A stretch of DNA of 64,000 bases, from assembly GCF_028607085.1 (NCBI RefSeq), contig NZ_CP117411.1:1054001-1118000 (forward strand). Reading direction: 5' to 3'. This stretch comes from Sphingomonas naphthae (lineage in GTDB: Bacteria > Pseudomonadota > Alphaproteobacteria > Sphingomonadales > Sphingomonadaceae). Below, one piece after another: positions 53,756-62,488 of this stretch. The position numbers were made by a program, and so were the translations under genes. Numbering within the stretch: the first letter of the stretch is position 1; each line of letters begins with the position of its first letter. The notes below the pieces were generated by a model. The model had not been told where the DNA came from. It was given only the letters and a program-made list of their open reading frames with translations, and searched no databases.

Positions 53756-54366
53756 CGCCCCGGCTTGTGCCACGCGATCAGCATCGCGCTGATCGCCGCC
53801 GCGCTGACCAGAGACAGCAGGAACGGCACGAACGGCAGCACCGGGATCGCCGCCGCCAGGATCAGGCAATCGCCGATCAGGGTCGTCCGCCCCGGATTCC
53901 AGCCCCGGCTGCGCGCCAGCACGAGGGCCAGCACGCCGAGCCCGCCGACGCCCGCGCCGTGGCGGGCCAGCGCCAGCACGCCCATGCCGATCAAGGTCCC
54001 ACCGAAGATCGCCGCGAACAAGGGATCGATCCAGCCGATATGGAACAGGTGCGGCGCCGCGATCGCCCCGCCGCTGACGCCCGCGCTCACCAGCGCCGTC
54101 CGCACCGCGAAGGCCGTGCCCAGCGTCCGCCACGCCAGCCACAGGAAGGGCACGTTCAAGGCCATGAAGGTCACCGCCATCGGGATCGGCAGCACATAAG
54201 AGAGGAGCAGCGCCAGCCCCGCCGTGCCGCCCGTCACCAGCCCGGCCTGCCCGAGGCAGACGAGCCCCACCACGAGGAAGCTCACGCCCATCAGGATCGC
54301 ATAGACATCCTCGCCGGCGCTGTGCGGGCGGATGATCGGCGGTTCGGTGGCAAGCGGGTCGGTCAT
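53740..54366 (-). CDS. YitT-family (DUF161) membrane protein
   Basis: 208 aa, about five TM segments. SFLVVGLVCLGQAGLVTGGTAGLALL is the characteristic first block; the C-terminal DUF2179 domain of longer YitT proteins is absent. Function unknown; some members are proposed transporters. ATG 54366. It is divergent from the metallo-beta-lactamase gene and overlaps the DUF2238 gene tail by 16 bp. Confidence 0.82.
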   Translation of the reverse strand: MTDPLATEPPIIRPHSAGEDVYAILMGVSFLVVGLVCLGQAGLVTGGTAGLALLLSYVLPIPMAVTFMALNVPFLWLAWRTLGTAFAVRTALVSAGVSGGAIAAPHLFHIGWIDPLFAAIFGGTLIGMGVLALARHGAGVGGLGVLALVLARSRGWNPGRTTLIGDCLILAAAIPVLPFVPFLLSLVSAAAISAMLIAWHKPGRYTGY

Positions 54367-54516
54367 GACGCTCCGTCGATGCGGGCATCCTCTGCGCGGG
54401 CGGGCGCTCTGGCGGCGCCGTCGTCGCGCGTTCTAGCAGCCGATCGCGCCCAAGGCGACTTGTTCGATCGGCGGGCAGGGGCCATCATCACAGCCAAGCC
54501 AAGAGGAGAGACTGCG

Positions 54517-55455
54517 GTGCGGCGAGCGATGCGATGGATGGCGGTGGCCGCGACGATGGCCTCATCGCTCGCGCTGGCGCAGTCCCCGCCTCCGCCGGCA
54601 CCGGAGCCCGCGCCCGATCCGCTGACCGCGCCGCTCGGCGGCGACAATGCCGCCCGATGGCTGGAACCGCAGCCGCCGACCCGCATCCACGGCAACACCT
54701 ATCTGGTCGGCTACAGCGGGCTCAACGTCGGTCTGATCGATACCGGCGGGGGGCTGATCCTGATCGATGCCGGCTTGCCGCAGGGTATCGCCGGGGTCGA
54801 GGCGCATATCCGCCAGCTCGGCTTCCGCGTCGAGGACGTGAAATATCTCCTCTCGACCGAACCGCATTACGATCATGCCGGCGGCCTCGCCGCGCTGGCC
54901 CGCGACACTGGCGCGACGGTGGTGGCGAGCGGCCCGGCGGCCAGGGTGCTGGAGCAGGGCAGGAGCGGTACGGACGACCCGCAGGAGGCTTGGCTCCCCG
55001 CCTTCCCGGCGGTGAAGAAGGTCCGCGTCGTCCGCCCCGGCGAGCGGCTGAAGCTCGGCAAGGTCACCGTCACCGCGCAGGCGACCCCCGGCCATACGCC
55101 GGGCAGCATGAGTTGGTCGTGGAGTTCGTGCGAAGAGGGCAAGTGCTTGGGCGTCACCTTCGCCGCCAGCCTCAATCCTTTGGCCGCCGAAGGCTATCGC
55201 TACGATACGCCGGCCAAGGCATCCCCCGCCGCCGCCTTCCGCCACACTTTCGCGGCGGTCCGCGCGCTGCCCTGCGACATCCTCCTGACATCCCACCCCG
55301 AAGCCTCCGACGGCCAGACGAAATTTGCCCGACTGCGCCAGGGCGTGAAACCCAATCCCTTCATCGACCCCGCCGCCTGCCGCGCCTATGCCGACAAATA
55401 CGAACCCCTGTTCGACAAGCGCATCGCCGACGAGAAGAGCGGCGCGGCGAAATAG
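54517..55455 (+). CDS. subclass B3 metallo-beta-lactamase with Glu in the first zinc site (B3-E type)
   Basis: 312 aa with a signal peptide (about 1-22, cut after ALA). The metal motif reads EPHYDH (Glu115, His117, Asp119, His120), then His193 (PGHTPG) and His260 (TSHPEASD). In standard B3 enzymes the first ligand is His; Glu there defines the B3-E variants such as SIE-1 from Sphingobium. The B3 markers GLNVGLIDTGGGLILIDAG and GHTPGSMSW are present. GTG 54517 has AGGAGA 7 bp upstream; ATG 54529 is an alternative. Confidence 0.88.
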   Translation: MRRAMRWMAVAATMASSLALAQSPPPPAPEPAPDPLTAPLGGDNAARWLEPQPPTRIHGNTYLVGYSGLNVGLIDTGGGLILIDAGLPQGIAGVEAHIRQLGFRVEDVKYLLSTEPHYDHAGGLAALARDTGATVVASGPAARVLEQGRSGTDDPQEAWLPAFPAVKKVRVVRPGERLKLGKVTVTAQATPGHTPGSMSWSWSSCEEGKCLGVTFAASLNPLAAEGYRYDTPAKASPAAAFRHTFAAVRALPCDILLTSHPEASDGQTKFARLRQGVKPNPFIDPAACRAYADKYEPLFDKRIADEKSGAAK

Positions 55456-55480
55456 GGCGGGGTGGCATATGGGAGCCAGC

Positions 55481-56719
55481 ATGACTGACGCACCGATCCC
55501 CGCGCTCACCCGCCGCACCCTGCTGCAAGGCGCGATGGCGGCCTCCATTGCCGCACCCGCCATCGCGCACGCCGCCCCGGCCACCTCGCTCAAGGCGCAA
55601 CTCCTGCTCGCCCCCGACCTCCTCTATTTCAACGCCGCCAACATCGCCCCGGCCTTCCGCAGCGTCGTCGCCGCGCAGGATCGCGGCACGCACGACTTTC
55701 AGGCCAATCCGTCGCGTGAATATCGCGAGAAATATCCGGTCCTCGCCACCCGCCTGCGCCAGCGCCTCGCCGCGCGCCTCGGCGTCACCGCCGACGAGAT
55801 CGCGCTGGTGCGCAATTCGAGCGAGGCCAATACGGTGGCGGTGCTGGGCCTCGATCTGAAGCCGGGCGACGAGATCATCGTCACCGATCACAACCACCAG
55901 TCCACGCTCGACAGCTGGAAACTGCGCGCCCGCCGCGAGGGGCTCGTCCTCAAGACCATCAAGACGCCCGTTTCCGCCACGTCACCGCAGGCCGTGGCCG
56001 ATCTGTTCGCGCAGGCCATCACCCCGCGCACGAAGGCGATCTTCCTGTCGCACATGACCAACGTCACCGGCCTCGTCTTCCCGGTCGCCCTCATCGCCGG
56101 GCTGGCGCGCGCGAAGGGCATCTGGCTGCATGTCGATGGCGCGCAGACCTTCGGCTGGATGAAACTCGATCTGGCGGCGCTCGGCTGCGATTCCTATTCG
56201 GGCAGCACGCACAAATGGCTGATGGGGCCGCTGGAGGGCGGCATGCTCTACGTCCGCCGCGCGCGGATGGACGAGCTGAGCCCGATCATGCGCAGCCACG
56301 GTTACTGGCTGACCGACGAGAAGAATATGGCGACCGCGCAACGCTATGAGATCCTCGGCCAGCGCGACGACCCCAAGATCGAGGCGATCCTGACGACGCT
56401 CGATGCACTCGACACGATCGGCGAGGCCGCGATCGAGACGCAAGCGCGTGCCGGGGGTGAGGCGATGCGCGACGTGCTGACGGCGGTGCCGGGCACGAAG
56501 CTGGTCGGCAGCCGTCATCCGGCGCTCTCCGGCCCGGTGCTGACGATGGCCTTCCCCGGCAAGGATGTCGCGGCGCTGCGCAAGCGCCTGTGGGCCGAGG
56601 GCAAGCTGGCCACCGCCGCCGCGAGTGCGCAGGGGCAATCGCTGATCCGCTTCAGCCCGCACATCTACAATGACACGGCCGAGATGCGGGCGGTGGCCGA
56701 TCTGCTGAAAGGCGGCTGA
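55481..56719 (+). CDS. Tat-exported class V aminotransferase-fold PLP enzyme
   Basis: 412 aa. N-terminal TRRTLLQGAMAASIAAPAIAHA is a twin-arginine signal with hydrophobic core. The class V fold follows (cysteine desulfurase/isopenicillin-N epimerase-like): RNSSEANTVA, DHNHQSTLDSW, HVDGAQTFGWMKLDLAALGCD and the PLP lysine in GSTHKWLMGP. The exact reaction is unknown. ATG 55481 has GGGAG at correct spacing. The gene lies 25 bp after the metallo-beta-lactamase gene in the same direction. Confidence 0.85.
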   Translation: MTDAPIPALTRRTLLQGAMAASIAAPAIAHAAPATSLKAQLLLAPDLLYFNAANIAPAFRSVVAAQDRGTHDFQANPSREYREKYPVLATRLRQRLAARLGVTADEIALVRNSSEANTVAVLGLDLKPGDEIIVTDHNHQSTLDSWKLRARREGLVLKTIKTPVSATSPQAVADLFAQAITPRTKAIFLSHMTNVTGLVFPVALIAGLARAKGIWLHVDGAQTFGWMKLDLAALGCDSYSGSTHKWLMGPLEGGMLYVRRARMDELSPIMRSHGYWLTDEKNMATAQRYEILGQRDDPKIEAILTTLDALDTIGEAAIETQARAGGEAMRDVLTAVPGTKLVGSRHPALSGPVLTMAFPGKDVAALRKRLWAEGKLATAAASAQGQSLIRFSPHIYNDTAEMRAVADLLKGG

Positions 56720-56745
56720 TCTTCGCTGGCGCGCGGTGTCGCGGG

Positions 56746-57669
56746 CTAGTGCCTGATCTTGTGGATCCCCAGCGCCAGCACGCCGCCGACCACCAACCCG
56801 ACGATGCCCGCCGCCAGCGCGCCGACCGCCCAGCCGATCAGGCCGCCGATCGCGGGCAGCGCATGGGCCGCGACCTCGCCCCAATGGTGGACGATGTGCG
56901 CGGGCGTCGCCCAGCCCAGTACCTCGGCGCCGTGGAGCAGGATGCCGCCGCCGACCCACAGCATCGCGGCGGTGCCGACGATCGCCAGCACCTCCATCAC
57001 GATCGGCATCGCCTTCACCATGCCGCGCCCGGTGGCGCGCACCGCCGCGCTCGATTTCTTGGCGAGATGCAGCCCGATATCGTCGAGCTTCACGATCAGC
57101 CCGACCACGCCATAGACGCCGACGGTGATGCCGATGCCGACGATGGCCAGCACGATCGCCTGTTCCCAGATCGGCTCGGCGGCGACGTCGGCCAGCGCGA
57201 TCGCCATAATCTCGGCCGACAGGATCAGGTCGGTGCGGACCGCGCCCGCGACCTTCGATTGCTCGAGATGGGCGGGGTCGTCGAACGTCTCGGTTTCTTC
57301 CGCGCCATGCCCGCCCTGAAAGGCGCCGATCACCTTCTCGGCCCCCTCGAAGCAGAGGAAGGCGCCACCGCACATCAACAGCGGCGTGATCGCCCAAGGC
57401 GCGAAGGCGCTCAGCAGCAAGGCGGCGGGCAGCAGGATCAGCAATTTGTTGCGGATCGATCCCAGCGCGATCTTGCCGATGATCGGCAGCTCGCGCTTCG
57501 GGCTGAGCCCGGTGACGTAGCGCGGGGTGACGGCGGCATCGTCCACCACCACGCCCAGCGCCTTGCTGCCCGCCTTGCCGGCGGCCGCGCCGACATCGTC
57601 GAGCGAGGCGGCGGCCAGCTTGGTGAGCGCGGCGATATCGTCGAGGAGGGCAACCAGTCCGCCGGGCAT
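56746..57669 (-). CDS. DUF808 (YedI-like) inner-membrane protein
   Basis: 307 aa, several TM segments. Hallmarks: GLVALLDDIAALTKLAAASLDD at the N-terminus, DDAAVTPRYVTGLSP, and PLLMCGGAFLCFEGAEKV, as in DUF808/YedI. Function unknown. Start ATG 57669. It converges on the PLP-enzyme gene with a 26-bp gap and is followed upstream by a palindromic repeat. Confidence 0.9.
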   Translation of the reverse strand: MPGGLVALLDDIAALTKLAAASLDDVGAAAGKAGSKALGVVVDDAAVTPRYVTGLSPKRELPIIGKIALGSIRNKLLILLPAALLLSAFAPWAITPLLMCGGAFLCFEGAEKVIGAFQGGHGAEETETFDDPAHLEQSKVAGAVRTDLILSAEIMAIALADVAAEPIWEQAIVLAIVGIGITVGVYGVVGLIVKLDDIGLHLAKKSSAAVRATGRGMVKAMPIVMEVLAIVGTAAMLWVGGGILLHGAEVLGWATPAHIVHHWGEVAAHALPAIGGLIGWAVGALAAGIVGLVVGGVLALGIHKIRH

Positions 57670-57761
57670 CGTTTCACCTGTTGAGGGAAGGGGGTGTCGC
57701 CTTGCGTAGCGGCTGGGCGGGGCGGCGCAAACGGGAAAGCGTGTCAGTCATCATCCTGATC

Positions 57762-57901
57762 CCCGTTCGTCCTGAGCGCAGTCGAAGGACGTGCGACTGG
57801 ACGCAGCGCTTGGGGCACGCCCTTCGACTTCCTGCCTTCAGGCAGGAAGTTTATCCTGAGCGCCCGCCTTGCAGGCAGTCGAAGGGCTCAGGGCGAACGG
57901 G
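57762..57901. repeat. palindromic repeat, GTTCGTCCTGAGC family, with nested inserted hairpin
   Basis: CCCGTTCGTCCTGAGCGCAG with TCGAAGGACGTGC mirrors sequence ending CTCAGGGCGAACGGG at 57901. Compared with the copy at 8552, the right arm is interrupted by CTTCCTGCCTTCAGGCAGGAAG, itself a hairpin, and by a partial second copy of the arm. The loop GGACGCAGCGCTTGGGG is shared with other elements. Confidence 0.8.
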
Positions 57902-57910
57902 TCTGGAAGC

Positions 57911-58582
57911 TCAGCGTTTCACCGCCACCCAGATCATATGATGCGCGCCCTTGCGCCCGCCGGTCGCGCGCACCGGCACTTCCTCCACCACGAAACGCGC
58001 GCGGCGCAGGCGTTCGGTGAAGGCCTTGTCCGCGCCCGCCGACCAGATCGCCAGCACGCCGCCCACCGCCAGCGCATCATACGCAGCCCGCAGCCCCTCC
58101 TTGCCGTAGAGGCGATCGTTGGAGGGGATCGTCAGCCCGTCCGGGCCATTGTCCACGTCGAGCAGGATCGCGTCCCACTGGCCCGGCCCTCGCGCGATCG
58201 GCGACTGCACGTCGCCCACCTCGACCGTCACGCGCCGGTCGGCGAGGCTGGCGCCGGCCAGATGCGCCAGCGGTCCCTTTGCCCATTCGACCACCTTGGG
58301 CACCAGTTCGGCGACGGTGACGGCGGCGTCCTTGGGCAGATCGGCCAGCGCCTGCCGCAGCGTGAAGCCCATGCCGAGCCCGCCGATCAGCATCCTCGGG
58401 CGCGGCCGGCCCCGGATCTTCTCGCAGGCGAGGCGGGCGAGGGCTTCCTCCGATCCGCTCAGCCGGCTGCTCATCAATTCGTTGCGGCCGAGCAGGATCA
58501 TGTAATCGCCATGGCGCGTCATCAGGCGCAGCGTGCCGCCGCCGGGCAGATCGGCGGTGTCGAGCAGTTCGAGCGGTGTCAT
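57911..58582 (-). CDS. spermidine synthase-like (class I methyltransferase-fold) protein
   Basis: 223 aa. SAM-type loop MLIGGLGMGFTLRQAL, acidic VAELVPKVVEW, and LLDVDNGPDG, as in spermine/spermidine synthase-like proteins lacking the N-terminal domain. Real polyamine synthase activity is uncertain; many such short proteins are uncharacterised methyltransferases. ATG 58582 is separated by 110 bp from the divergent alpha/beta hydrolase gene. Confidence 0.8.
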   Translation of the reverse strand: MTPLELLDTADLPGGGTLRLMTRHGDYMILLGRNELMSSRLSGSEEALARLACEKIRGRPRPRMLIGGLGMGFTLRQALADLPKDAAVTVAELVPKVVEWAKGPLAHLAGASLADRRVTVEVGDVQSPIARGPGQWDAILLDVDNGPDGLTIPSNDRLYGKEGLRAAYDALAVGGVLAIWSAGADKAFTERLRRARFVVEEVPVRATGGRKGAHHMIWVAVKR

Positions 58583-58692
58583 GCCCCGCCCATGGGTGCG
58601 TGGCGGCGGAAAGGCAACCATGGTCGAATGGTCGACAGGCTCCGGCGGGCAGGCTACCGCTCCACCCGACCTTCCCCAGCCGGACATCTGCC

Positions 58693-59460
58693 TTGGCCGA
58701 CATCGCCGATTACCCCGTCCATCATTTCCAGGCCGACGATGGCGAGCGCCTCGCATATCGCGAACTCGGGCAGGGCGTGCCGCTGATCCTGATCCACGGC
58801 CTGTTCTCGAACGGCTGGACCAACTGGATCCGCTACGGCCATGCGGATCTCATCGCGGCCAAGGGCTTTCGCGTCATCATGCCCGATCTGCGCGGCCATG
58901 GCGAAAGCGCCGCCCCGCACGATCCCGCGGCCTATCCGCCCGACGTGCTGATGCAGGACGGGCTCGCGCTGGTGCGCCATCTGGGTGTCGAGGCGGATTA
59001 CCGGCTGGCGGGCTATTCGCTGGGCGGCCGCACCGCGCTGCGGATGCTGGTGAAGGGTGCGCGGCCGAAGCAGGCGGTGCTGTGCGGCATGGGGCTACAG
59101 GGCATCATCGACACCGGCGGCCGGGTCGGCTTCTTCCGCGAGGTGCTGGAAGGCGTCGGCACGCACAAGCGCCTATCCCCGCAATGGATGGCCGAGGCGT
59201 TCCTCAAGACGACCGGCGGCGATCCGCAGGCGATGCTGCCCCTGCTCGACAGCTTCGTCAGCACGACCGAGGCCGAACTCGATTCGATTGACCTGCCGGT
59301 GCGCGTGGTGTGCGGGGTGGACGATCACGACAATGGATCGGCCGAGGCATTGGCCGATCGCCTGCCGCACGGCAGCTTCGCCGCCATCCCCGGCAACCAT
59401 ATGAGCGCCGTGCTGAAAGCCGAGCTGGGACGCGAGATCGCGGACTTCCTGGAGCCCTGA
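58693..59460 (+). CDS. alpha/beta hydrolase
   Basis: 255 aa if started at TTG 58693. Oxyanion HGLFSNGWTNW, nucleophile Ser in AGYSLGGRTAL, acid in GVDDHDNGSAE, and His in IPGNHMSAV. A generic esterase, lactonase or similar; the family is too broad for a substrate call. An in-frame ATG at 58576 would add 39 residues of unlikely, charge-poor sequence and overlap the divergent gene. Confidence 0.8.
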   Translation: MADIADYPVHHFQADDGERLAYRELGQGVPLILIHGLFSNGWTNWIRYGHADLIAAKGFRVIMPDLRGHGESAAPHDPAAYPPDVLMQDGLALVRHLGVEADYRLAGYSLGGRTALRMLVKGARPKQAVLCGMGLQGIIDTGGRVGFFREVLEGVGTHKRLSPQWMAEAFLKTTGGDPQAMLPLLDSFVSTTEAELDSIDLPVRVVCGVDDHDNGSAEALADRLPHGSFAAIPGNHMSAVLKAELGREIADFLEP

Positions 59461-60061
59461 GCACATCGTCATCATCGAGCGCGCCGCCACAGGCGCCTCG
59501 GGCGCCGGGCAATCGATAGCCGATATCGCTACATCGATCCGGGCCATCATTCGGCATTAAACCCGTTCGCGGGGCCGGATGATTCTTCGCCGGATATTCG
59601 CCGCTTCTATCCGGCGAGCGGCACTAAATCTGTCGGTCGGTCCAGCAGTCGAAACATTCCGTTTCGCCGGGCGGCAAGAGCTTCTGACATCCCGGACAAC
59701 GCCCTTTCACGCTCGGAGCATAAAGATGCGCCAAGAGATTACTTATTTTACGTAATATAAGTAAAATATCGGGAATGATCTTAAAACTCCGTGGCCAAGC
59801 CATCCATAATGTGATGCGTGATCTTCTACTATTGGTAATCTTATCGAAAATGGTGAAGATTTTTGTTGATATTGTGCTCGGCGTTGTCGGAGCAGATCGG
59901 GCTTTCGCCGCAAAATGTTGGATGCCCGCCGGGGTCGATCCGCCCAGTTAGACACCGACTTGACGATCGGTTCGGAAATCGGCGAAACAGCGCGCTTGGC
60001 CATCGCGGCCGGGCGGGGGGCCTGATCGCGCGGGCCGCCCTGCTGGAGCGCGTCCGCGCCC
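59461..60061. other. 600-bp non-coding region with AT-rich core
   Basis: No credible protein gene. Between about 59720 and 59880 the base composition drops far below the window average and includes a near-perfect 26-bp palindrome. The palindrome is listed separately. A short frame of 33 codons from ATG near 59848 (MVKIFVDIVLGVVG) may be a gene remnant. Confidence 0.5.
59739..59764. promoter_or_regulatory. 26-bp AT-rich palindrome
   Basis: TTACTTATTTTACGTAATAT followed by AAGTAA (59739-59764) is its own reverse complement at 24 of 26 bases. It is a good dyad operator shape, but no regulator gene is adjacent. The nearest coding sequence is the GGDEF gene 298 bp downstream. Confidence 0.4.
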
Positions 60062-61255
60062 GTGCAAAGCATATTGTTCCTGGTCGCCATGCTGGCGTTG
60101 ATCGGCATGATGCTGTCGGGCGCCATGCTCATCGCGTGGCGCGATTTTGGCCGTCCGCGCCATGCGCTGATCTGGGCGCTGGGCTTCGGCTGCGCGGCGC
60201 TGCAATGGACGCTCAACGCCATCATCGTCTATTTCCGGTTGCCCGGCGGGCCGCCGGCCCAGCCGCTCGGCTTCCTCTACATCGGGATGACGGCGTTCGT
60301 GCTGCTCGGCGTGCGGGCGCGGGCGGGCTATCGCGGGCGGCGGCTGTGGCTGTTTCTCGGCTGGGCGGCGGCGGTGCTGTCGGTGCCGGCCTTGACCTAT
60401 CTTTACCCGCATCGTGGTCTCGCGACCCTGCTGCCGAAGATCTTCACGACCGCCGTGCTGACGATCGCCGCGCTGTCGGTCGTGCCGCGCGGCCGGCCGG
60501 CGACCTCGGCCGAGCGCGGCATGATCCTGCTGCTCGGTCTCTACGCCATTTCCGAGATGACCCTCGGCCTCGTCGGCATGGCGGGCGGCGCCGCGCCCAG
60601 CCGCGAGATGATCCGCTTCTACCGCCGCATGTCCGAACTGATGACGCCGGCCGCCTTCACCGGCACGGGCCTGTTCGCGGTGTTCCTGATCGCCGCCGAT
60701 CTTTCGACCCGCATGAAGCGGCTCGCCAGCACCGATCCGCTGACCGGCCTGCTCAACCGGCGCGGGCTGGACGAGGCGATCGCCCAACTCGCCCGGCGGC
60801 ACGCCCGCACGCCGCTGTCGGGCAGCGTCGTCGTCGCCGATCTCGACAGTTTCAAGGCGCTCAACGACCGGTTCGGCCATCCCGTGGGCGATCGGGTGCT
60901 GCGCCTGTTCGCCCGGCTGGTGCGCGATCACAGCCGGCGCGGCGAACTGGTCGCGCGGATCGGCGGCGAGGAATTCGCGCTCGTCCTGCCCGCCGTCTCC
61001 GCCGCCGAGGCGACGATACGCGCCGAGGAATTGCGCCTCCTCACCGCCGCCGCCCGCCTGGCCGAGGAGCCCGATCTCGCCGTCACCGCCAGCTTCGGCG
61101 TCGCGGCGCTGGCGGGGGGCGGGGGGCAGGTGGCCCCTGCGGTGCAGGACGCCATCGCCCGCGCCGACACCGCGCTGATCCGCGCCAAGGGCGAGGGGCG
61201 CGACCGGGTGTTGCAGGAGGATGCCGCCGATCGAAACGGGGCCGTAAGCGGTTAA
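60062..61255 (+). CDS. membrane-bound diguanylate cyclase (GGDEF), no canonical I-site
   Basis: 397 aa. Six or so TM helices (1-215, with AWRDFGRPRHAL after the first), then a GGDEF domain starting TDPLTGLLNRRGLDEA and with active-site GGEEF at 301-305. Makes cyclic di-GMP. The RxxD inhibitory site expected five residues before GGEEF reads RRGE, so product inhibition is probably weak. GTG 60062. The paralogous next gene begins 36 bp later. Confidence 0.9.
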   Translation: MQSILFLVAMLALIGMMLSGAMLIAWRDFGRPRHALIWALGFGCAALQWTLNAIIVYFRLPGGPPAQPLGFLYIGMTAFVLLGVRARAGYRGRRLWLFLGWAAAVLSVPALTYLYPHRGLATLLPKIFTTAVLTIAALSVVPRGRPATSAERGMILLLGLYAISEMTLGLVGMAGGAAPSREMIRFYRRMSELMTPAAFTGTGLFAVFLIAADLSTRMKRLASTDPLTGLLNRRGLDEAIAQLARRHARTPLSGSVVVADLDSFKALNDRFGHPVGDRVLRLFARLVRDHSRRGELVARIGGEEFALVLPAVSAAEATIRAEELRLLTAAARLAEEPDLAVTASFGVAALAGGGGQVAPAVQDAIARADTALIRAKGEGRDRVLQEDAADRNGAVSG

Positions 61256-61291
61256 CCCGATGCTAGAGATTTTGGCGCTATTCCGCCGCTC

Positions 61292-62464
61292 GTGGACGCG
61301 AGCCTCCTTCAACCGGTCAGCACCGTGCTGGTAGCCCTGGTCACGATCAGCGCGATGATCGCGGTGATCCTCGCCATCGCGTGGCGCGATTTCGGCCGCC
61401 CGCGCCATGCGCTCACCTGGGCGATCGGCTTCACCCTCGCCTCGGTCGCCTGGGGCATGGCGATCGTGCAGCTGGCCGCGCCGGACTTCGCCTGGCTGCT
61501 CGCGATCATGGCGACGGGGCTGACCGCCTGGTCCAACGCGGCGGTCGCGATCGGCTATCGCCAGCGCGGCAGCCAGCCGCCGCTCGTGTGGCCCCTGGTC
61601 GGGCTTGGCGCGATCGTCACCTTCGCCGACGCGGTGCTGGCGGGAGTCGGCGGGCTGGAGGGGCTGCGCGCCGCCATCCCGGTGCTGTTCGCCACCTTCA
61701 CCATGGGCCTCGCCGCCTCGGCGCTCACCGGCCGCCGCGCGGGCGAGCGTGCGGCCGAGCGGGTGACGATGCTGGTGCTGTTGACGCTCGCGATGTTCCA
61801 CCTCGTCACCGCCGCGCTGGCGCTCACCGTCTCCGGCCCCGAGCTGCACGGCGATCTCGCGGTGTTCATGCAGGCGCGGCTGCTGGTGACCCCTGCGGCA
61901 CTGACCGCGACGGGCCTCTTCTCGGTCTTCCTGCTGGCGGCCGACCTCGCCGATCGGATGCGGCGGCTCGCCGCGAGCGACCCGCTGACCGGCATCCTCA
62001 ACCGGCGTGGCTTCGAGGAAGCGGCGATGCTGCTGCTCGACAGCGCGCGGCGTCAGGGCCGCCCTGTCACGCTGGTGCTGGCCGACATCGATCGCTTCAA
62101 GCAGATCAACGATGCCCACGGCCATGCGGCGGGCGACCGCGCGCTGCAACTCTTCGCCGAGCGGGTCGGCGCCTCGATCCGCCGCCGCGACCTGTTTGGC
62201 CGGATCGGCGGCGAGGAATTCGCCATCATCCTGCCCGACACCCCGATCGAGGACGCGCGCGTCGCCATCGACAAGCTGCGGCTGGAAGTGGCGGGCTACG
62301 ACGCCGGCGAACTGGCAGAGCCTGTGCCGATCACCGCCAGCTTCGGCATCACCGCCTTCCGCCCCGGCGAGGATCGCACGCTCGCCAAGATGATGGCACG
62401 CGCCGACAGCGCGCTCTATTCCTCGAAACGTGGCGGCCGGAACATGGTAACGCTGATCGCCTGA
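61292..62464 (+). CDS. membrane-bound diguanylate cyclase (GGDEF) with I-site
   Basis: 390 aa. Same TM architecture and linker (AWRDFGRPRHAL, then DLADRMRRLAASDPLTGILNRRG) as the preceding gene, so the pair is a tandem duplication. Active site GGEEF at 306-310; I-site RRRD at 297-300 is intact. Makes c-di-GMP subject to product inhibition. GTG 61292. Confidence 0.9.
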   Translation: MDASLLQPVSTVLVALVTISAMIAVILAIAWRDFGRPRHALTWAIGFTLASVAWGMAIVQLAAPDFAWLLAIMATGLTAWSNAAVAIGYRQRGSQPPLVWPLVGLGAIVTFADAVLAGVGGLEGLRAAIPVLFATFTMGLAASALTGRRAGERAAERVTMLVLLTLAMFHLVTAALALTVSGPELHGDLAVFMQARLLVTPAALTATGLFSVFLLAADLADRMRRLAASDPLTGILNRRGFEEAAMLLLDSARRQGRPVTLVLADIDRFKQINDAHGHAAGDRALQLFAERVGASIRRRDLFGRIGGEEFAIILPDTPIEDARVAIDKLRLEVAGYDAGELAEPVPITASFGITAFRPGEDRTLAKMMARADSALYSSKRGGRNMVTLIA

Positions 62465-62488
62465 TATCCCCGGCTTATCGACGCAGTC

